DNA of 7,216 nt from Rickettsiales bacterium (GTDB taxonomy: Bacteria; Pseudomonadota; Alphaproteobacteria; Rs-D84): contig JAISSM010000058.1 of assembly GCA_031273075.1 (NCBI GenBank), forward strand, positions 1-7,216. Reading direction: 5' to 3'. The notes below the pieces were generated by a model. The model made no database searches. It was not told the DNA's origin and saw nothing but the letters and a program-made list of their open reading frames with translations. This document shows, piece by piece, positions 4,483-7,216 of the stretch; the first letter of the stretch is position 1; the number at the start of each line of letters is the position of its first letter. Both the position numbers and the translations under genes were made by a program.

Positions 4483-5505
4483 ATGAATCACGAGATAGTT
4501 CAATCCGCAATCACAAGCTTCAACAACGCCGCGCTTCTCGCGCCGGGTTTTTTTTGGACCGCGGTCCTGGCGCTTCCGATATACCTTGCGGTTTGGAAAA
4601 TCGCGCCGGACGTTTCGAATCTGTTTTTCCCGGCGAAAAAATCGCGCGACTATAATTTCGCGTGGATCGCGGAGTGCGCGATCATAGCGTGGATAATCCT
4701 TAACAACGGCAACTGGGCCGTCATACGCGACGGGTTCGGGTTTCTTCCGTACCTTGAGGCGGCCGTTCTGTTCGCGCTTTGCAAAGACGCGGCGGCAAGG
4801 CTTTACGAACAGAATCCGCGCCTTCCGAAAGCGTGGCAGAAAACGGACCGCGCAACAAAAACGTGGATCAAAATCGGCGCGCTTGCCGTTTCGACCGCCC
4901 TGTTCGCGGCGGGCGCGATACAACAGTTCAATTTCATCGCGCTTCGGATCACGGCCGTCATGTTCGGCGCGGCCGCCGGATTTTTCGGACGGCGAAGCTT
5001 CGGCCCGATAAACCTTCTTACGATCGCGATGTTCGCGCTTTCGATCGCGATAACGCTTCAGCCGGAGTTCTTCCGATTCGGGCAATTGGGGCGCCTGGGG
5101 GTCGTACACCTTTCGTCTTTGGCCTGCATAGCCGCGCTTGGCGCCGTCATTTTCGTGTTCCGGAATTTCAAGCCCGCGGATTGGATTTTCGACAATCATT
5201 ACAGATATATGAAATGGTTCATGCGGCTTTCCTCGGCGCTGGCGTTCGTTTTGTTCGCGATGACCGAATCGGCCCCCATTCTCATAGGATTCGGGGCGGC
5301 GGTCGCGGCGACCGCGTTTCTGGCCGTAAAGCACGCGCCGCGCGAGCGGAACATAAAGGCGTTGTCGGGCGATCTGTGGGCCGTGATGCTTTGCCTGTTC
5401 GGAGCGATCACCACAATGCCGCTTATAACCGTCGTCGGAATATTATGCTGGCGCAACAACAACACGCGGTCGTTCTGGCATAATCTTTATTTGATTCTGA
5501 AATAG
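4483..5505 (+). CDS. Polytopic integral membrane protein of unknown function
   Basis: The product is 340 aa, in the inner membrane by its hydrophobicity. Nine or ten membrane segments can be picked out, at about 19-39, 56-75, 86-105, 128-148, 152-168, 173-192, 205-227, 244-262, 264-283 and 297-322. Charged clusters fall in the loops (for example YEQNPRLPKAWQKTDRATK near 108-126, and KHAPRERNIK near 283-292). The membrane segments are rich in Ala, Phe, Ile and Trp. I see no transporter signature, ATP-binding or enzyme motif and do not recognise the family. The ATG at 4483 is chosen because the frame upstream runs across the divergent methyltransferase gene and the shared promoter. The ribosome site is weak (GGGAAAG). 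No T-rich terminator follows; instead there are heptamer repeats and hairpins before the convergent rlpA gene. Confidence 0.87.
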   Translation: MNHEIVQSAITSFNNAALLAPGFFWTAVLALPIYLAVWKIAPDVSNLFFPAKKSRDYNFAWIAECAIIAWIILNNGNWAVIRDGFGFLPYLEAAVLFALCKDAAARLYEQNPRLPKAWQKTDRATKTWIKIGALAVSTALFAAGAIQQFNFIALRITAVMFGAAAGFFGRRSFGPINLLTIAMFALSIAITLQPEFFRFGQLGRLGVVHLSSLACIAALGAVIFVFRNFKPADWIFDNHYRYMKWFMRLSSALAFVLFAMTESAPILIGFGAAVAATAFLAVKHAPRERNIKALSGDLWAVMLCLFGAITTMPLITVVGILCWRNNNTRSFWHNLYLILK

Positions 5506-5513
5506 TGCGATAC

Positions 5514-5541
5514 GGGATTCGGGATTCGCGATTCGGGATTC
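5514..5541. repeat. Heptamer tandem repeat (GGGATTC x4)
   Basis: The units are GGGATTC, GGGATTC, GCGATTC, GGGATTC, with a degenerate GCGATAC just before. The tract starts eight bases after the stop codon of the membrane-protein gene. A two-unit ATATCAC repeat follows at 5550-5563. Confidence 0.88.
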
Positions 5542-5549
5542 GTACCTTC

Positions 5550-5563
5550 ATATCACATATCAC
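5550..5563. repeat. Heptamer tandem repeat (ATATCAC x2)
   Basis: There are two perfect ATATCAC units. By itself this could be chance, but it sits between the GGGATTC and TTGATAA heptamer tracts and has the same period. Confidence 0.55.
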
Positions 5564-5568
5564 AAAAT

Positions 5569-5702
5569 TTGATAATTGATAATTAATAATTTATAATGCC
5601 CACGGCGGGCGGGCGGATTTGCCAGCGGGTCAGGGGGAAACCAGCAGCCCAACATTCTCCGCCCGCGCCGCCAATTATCATTAATCAATAATGAACAATT
5701 AT
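5569..5702. repeat. 134-bp cassette bounded by inverted TTGATAA-type heptamer arms around a GC-rich stem-loop
   Basis: The left arm, 5569-5596, is TTGATAA, TTGATAA, TTAATAA, TTTATAA. The right arm, 5675-5702, has the inverted units TTATCAT, TAATCAA, TAATGAA, CAATTAT. The arms are more degenerate than in the AATGAAG cassettes. The interior is very GC-rich and folds into a stem: GGCGG (5604-5608) and GCGGGCGGA (5609-5617) pair with TCCGCCCGC (5658-5666) and CCGCC (5668-5672), with one bulged base and a 40-base loop. It lies between two convergent genes. It may be a mobile element remnant or a structured RNA; no open frame with coding character is present. Confidence 0.65.
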
Positions 5703-5705
5703 TGT

Positions 5706-5724
5706 CGCGGGGCGTTGCCCCGCG
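5706..5724. repeat. Perfect GC hairpin in the convergent spacer
   Basis: CGCGGGGC (5706-5713) and GCCCCGCG (5717-5724) pair around a GTT loop. It has the same style (8-bp arms, 3-base loop) as the hairpins at 1-350 and 1870-2060, and lies three bases before the third copy of the 39-bp repeat. There is no T run, so intrinsic termination is unlikely in either direction. Confidence 0.8.
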
Positions 5725-5727
5725 TAC

Positions 5728-5766
5728 TTATTACTGGATACCGCGGTTAAACCGCGGTATGACAAA
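5728..5766. repeat. 39-bp dispersed palindromic repeat, copy 3
   Basis: This copy is identical over all 39 bases to the copies at 120-158 and 293-331, more than 5 kb away. Here the other hairpins of the composite array are absent, so this unit behaves as an independent module. It lies just downstream of the rlpA stop codon. Confidence 0.87.
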
Positions 5767-5778
5767 AGTGTTGGATTT

Positions 5779-6675
5779 TTATATGCTGTTCGGGTTAAGC
5801 CAGCGGCCGTTCAGGATAAGTCCCGGCCTGTCGACGCCGCCCTCCGATTTAAGGCGGTCGAGAATGCGCCGCGCCTCTTCGGGAGAAAGATCCAAAAACT
5901 GTATTTTGAACATGCCGCCTTCCGGCACGATCCTTACGTCCCCTATGTCCGTAAGCTTGCTTGCCACCGCGTCCGCGCTGTGCTCCGAATAATACGCCCC
6001 GGCCTGGACCGTATAGGGACCGGTCGGGCCCGACGCCGAAGTTTCGGTTGCCCGCGTTCTTGTTTGCGGCGCCTCCGCCGGTTCCTGTTTCACCGTCACC
6101 GGCACGCCCAAGGTCAAATCCCGGACCATCTGCGATTCTTCCTTCAATATCTGCACCTGGACATTCGTCTGCCCCACCATTCCCAATTTCCGCGCCGCCG
6201 CCGGAGACACGTCCATAAGGCGGCCGTTCACAAACGGGCCGCGGTTGTTCACGCGCGCGACCAAAGTCTGGCCGTTGTCCAAATTCGTGATCTTGACTAT
6301 GGACGGAAGCGGAAGCACCTTGCTTGTCGCGACCATCGCGTTCGTGTCGAATTTCTCGCCGTTCGTCGTCGGCGTGCCGTTCAAATCCACGGGGACTATG
6401 CCCGCGATCCCGGTCTGGCTGTAAGAATAATCTTCGGCCGGCGTATACGGGACGTCCTCCACCTTATACGGATCGCCGACATAATAGCGCGGGCCCGCGT
6501 ACACAAGGTCCTTGTTCTGAAGCCGGACCCCCTGGGTTATATTGGACGCGGCGTAATCTTCCGCAATCGTCTCGCTTAACGATCCGTCCGTTCCGGGCGT
6601 TCCGAAAAAGTCCGATCCGTCCTGACACGCGGTGATTAAAACGGGCAACGCCAAAAGATACAACAACTTTTTCAT
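5779..6675 (-). CDS. rlpA: RlpA-family septal lipoprotein with DPBB and SPOR domains, catalytic residues apparently lost
   Basis: The predicted lipoprotein is 298 aa. MKKLLYLLALPVLITAC is a type II signal peptide with lipobox ITA-Cys17. Next come an RlpA-type lead-in (YYVGDPYKVEDVPYTPAEDY, about 64-83), a double-psi beta-barrel domain (about 88-176), a Thr/Glu-rich linker, and a SPOR domain (about 218-291, YTVQAGAYYSE start), which binds septal peptidoglycan lacking stem peptides. In typical RlpA enzymes the barrel has WYG, an AAH and an NDRGPF motif. Here WYG is absent, the histidine position is Ser118 (ATSKVLP) and the aspartate position is Asn144 (NNRGPF). Lytic transglycosylase activity is therefore doubtful, although the fold and septal targeting look intact. 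I chose the ATG at 6675 for the signal peptide; an ATG at 6717 would overlap murJ and bury it. The ribosome site is weak. The 16-base gap to murJ suggests one operon. Confidence 0.93.
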   Translation of the reverse strand: MKKLLYLLALPVLITACQDGSDFFGTPGTDGSLSETIAEDYAASNITQGVRLQNKDLVYAGPRYYVGDPYKVEDVPYTPAEDYSYSQTGIAGIVPVDLNGTPTTNGEKFDTNAMVATSKVLPLPSIVKITNLDNGQTLVARVNNRGPFVNGRLMDVSPAAARKLGMVGQTNVQVQILKEESQMVRDLTLGVPVTVKQEPAEAPQTRTRATETSASGPTGPYTVQAGAYYSEHSADAVASKLTDIGDVRIVPEGGMFKIQFLDLSPEEARRILDRLKSEGGVDRPGLILNGRWLNPNSI

Positions 6676-6691
6676 GCAAAACCCCCAAGAA

Positions 6692-7216
6692 CTAGCCTCT
6701 CGGTATGATTTTATCACAAAGAAAAGCGATTGGCAAATATATTATTGCCGAAACAAATACCGCCGCGGCAAGCGCGAGCGGGCCCGTGACAAGCGGCTTT
6801 GCAAAAAACAAGGCCGCGCCCATTGCAACGGACAGGCCAAAAAACGCCGCCGTCGCGATCAGAGTTCCCGAATCCCTTCCGTAAAGGCCGCGGCGTTTGC
6901 ACGCAAGGCAAAGCCACCGGTTCCTTACGGCGCCGCCGATCAACGTTCCCGTCGGCACGCTTAAATATCCGATTTGGCCGACCAACAATATCATAAAGGC
7001 GACCGAAAGGGCCAGCGTCGCCGCGCCGATTTTCACCGGGGTTTTCACATCGCCCGACGCGTACAACGTTTTAAGATAGATTTGTCCCGACGTCATTATC
7101 GGAAGCGTGAAGATCTGTATCATTATGACCTCCGCGACCGCGATCGTCGCCGCCTGCGTCCATTCCCCGCGTCCGAACAGTATTCCTATCATCGGCTCCG
7201 CCAGAACGAACAGTCC
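6692..7216 (-). CDS. murJ: Lipid II flippase MurJ (MviN), C-terminal part, cut by the window end
   Basis: The last 174 residues are present, and the 5' part lies beyond the window. The visible sequence starts GLFVLAEPMIGILFGRGEWT, which fits the conserved LAEP..R.LF.RG.F segment before the last MurJ helices. QIYLKTLYASGDVKTPVKI follows, matching the conserved region with Pro and Asp/Thr before the next helix. Four or five membrane helices remain to the C-terminus. MurJ belongs to the MOP superfamily and moves lipid-linked peptidoglycan precursor across the inner membrane. The Met near 7192 is internal, since the frame stays open to the window edge with family-like sequence. The stop at 6692 is 16 bases from rlpA, and the pair joins precursor export with a septal wall protein. 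Confidence 0.92.
   Translation of the reverse strand, partial: GLFVLAEPMIGILFGRGEWTQAATIAVAEVIMIQIFTLPIMTSGQIYLKTLYASGDVKTPVKIGAATLALSVAFMILLVGQIGYLSVPTGTLIGGAVRNRWLCLACKRRGLYGRDSGTLIATAAFFGLSVAMGAALFFAKPLVTGPLALAAAVFVSAIIYLPIAFLCDKIIPRG

Noticed and set aside
4309..5334. Minus-strand open frame of 341 codons, as long as the real gene opposite it
   Set aside because: The composition is dominated by Arg/Lys/Glu, typical of the antisense of a GC-rich hydrophobic gene; the plus-strand membrane protein explains the region.

Overview
The window looks like a piece of an uncultured Gram-negative bacterial chromosome, most likely an alphaproteobacterium. The basis is an RlpA-type lipoprotein with an alphaproteobacterial-style N-terminal half, a MurJ flippase, good sigma70-type promoters, GC-rich coding sequence with AT-rich spacers, and palindromic intergenic repeats of a style familiar from Rickettsia-like and gut alphaproteobacteria. 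The lineage is an inference. No plasmid, phage or transposase gene is visible.

Layout. Positions 1-350 hold two near-identical copies of a composite array of short hairpins, followed by tRNA-Arg(CCT) on the minus strand (380-455). Two small secreted proteins of unknown function follow on the minus strand (504-1319 and 1453-1794), each with its own promoter. Positions 1795-2213 contain a second, unrelated cluster of hairpins and the promoter of a small conserved cytoplasmic protein on the plus strand (2214-2561). A membrane-anchored TPR protein (2752-3750) and a TrmN6-like N6-adenine methyltransferase (3822-4445) lie on the minus strand. The methyltransferase is divergent from a polytopic membrane protein (4483-5505, plus) and shares one overlapping promoter region with it. 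After a repeat-rich convergent spacer come rlpA (5779-6675, minus) and the 3' part of murJ (6692 to the window end, minus), 16 bases apart and probably cotranscribed. Together these two concern cell-wall building and septation.

The most striking feature is a set of degenerate tandem repeats that all have a 7-base period and usually about four units. The unit sequence differs from place to place (AATGAAG, CCACAGT, GGGATTC, TTGATAA). Two of the tracts lie inside genes and encode the hydrophobic core of the signal peptides of the two neighbouring secreted proteins. Three pairs of tracts are arranged as inverted repeats bracketing 133-159 bp cassettes. One cassette carries the apparent promoter, ribosome binding site, TTG start and most of the signal-peptide coding sequence of the gene at 504-1319. 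Because 7 is not a multiple of 3, unit gain or loss would shift frame, so these genes could be phase-variable.

The RlpA homologue lacks both residues expected at the catalytic histidine and aspartate positions, so it may be a non-catalytic septal protein.
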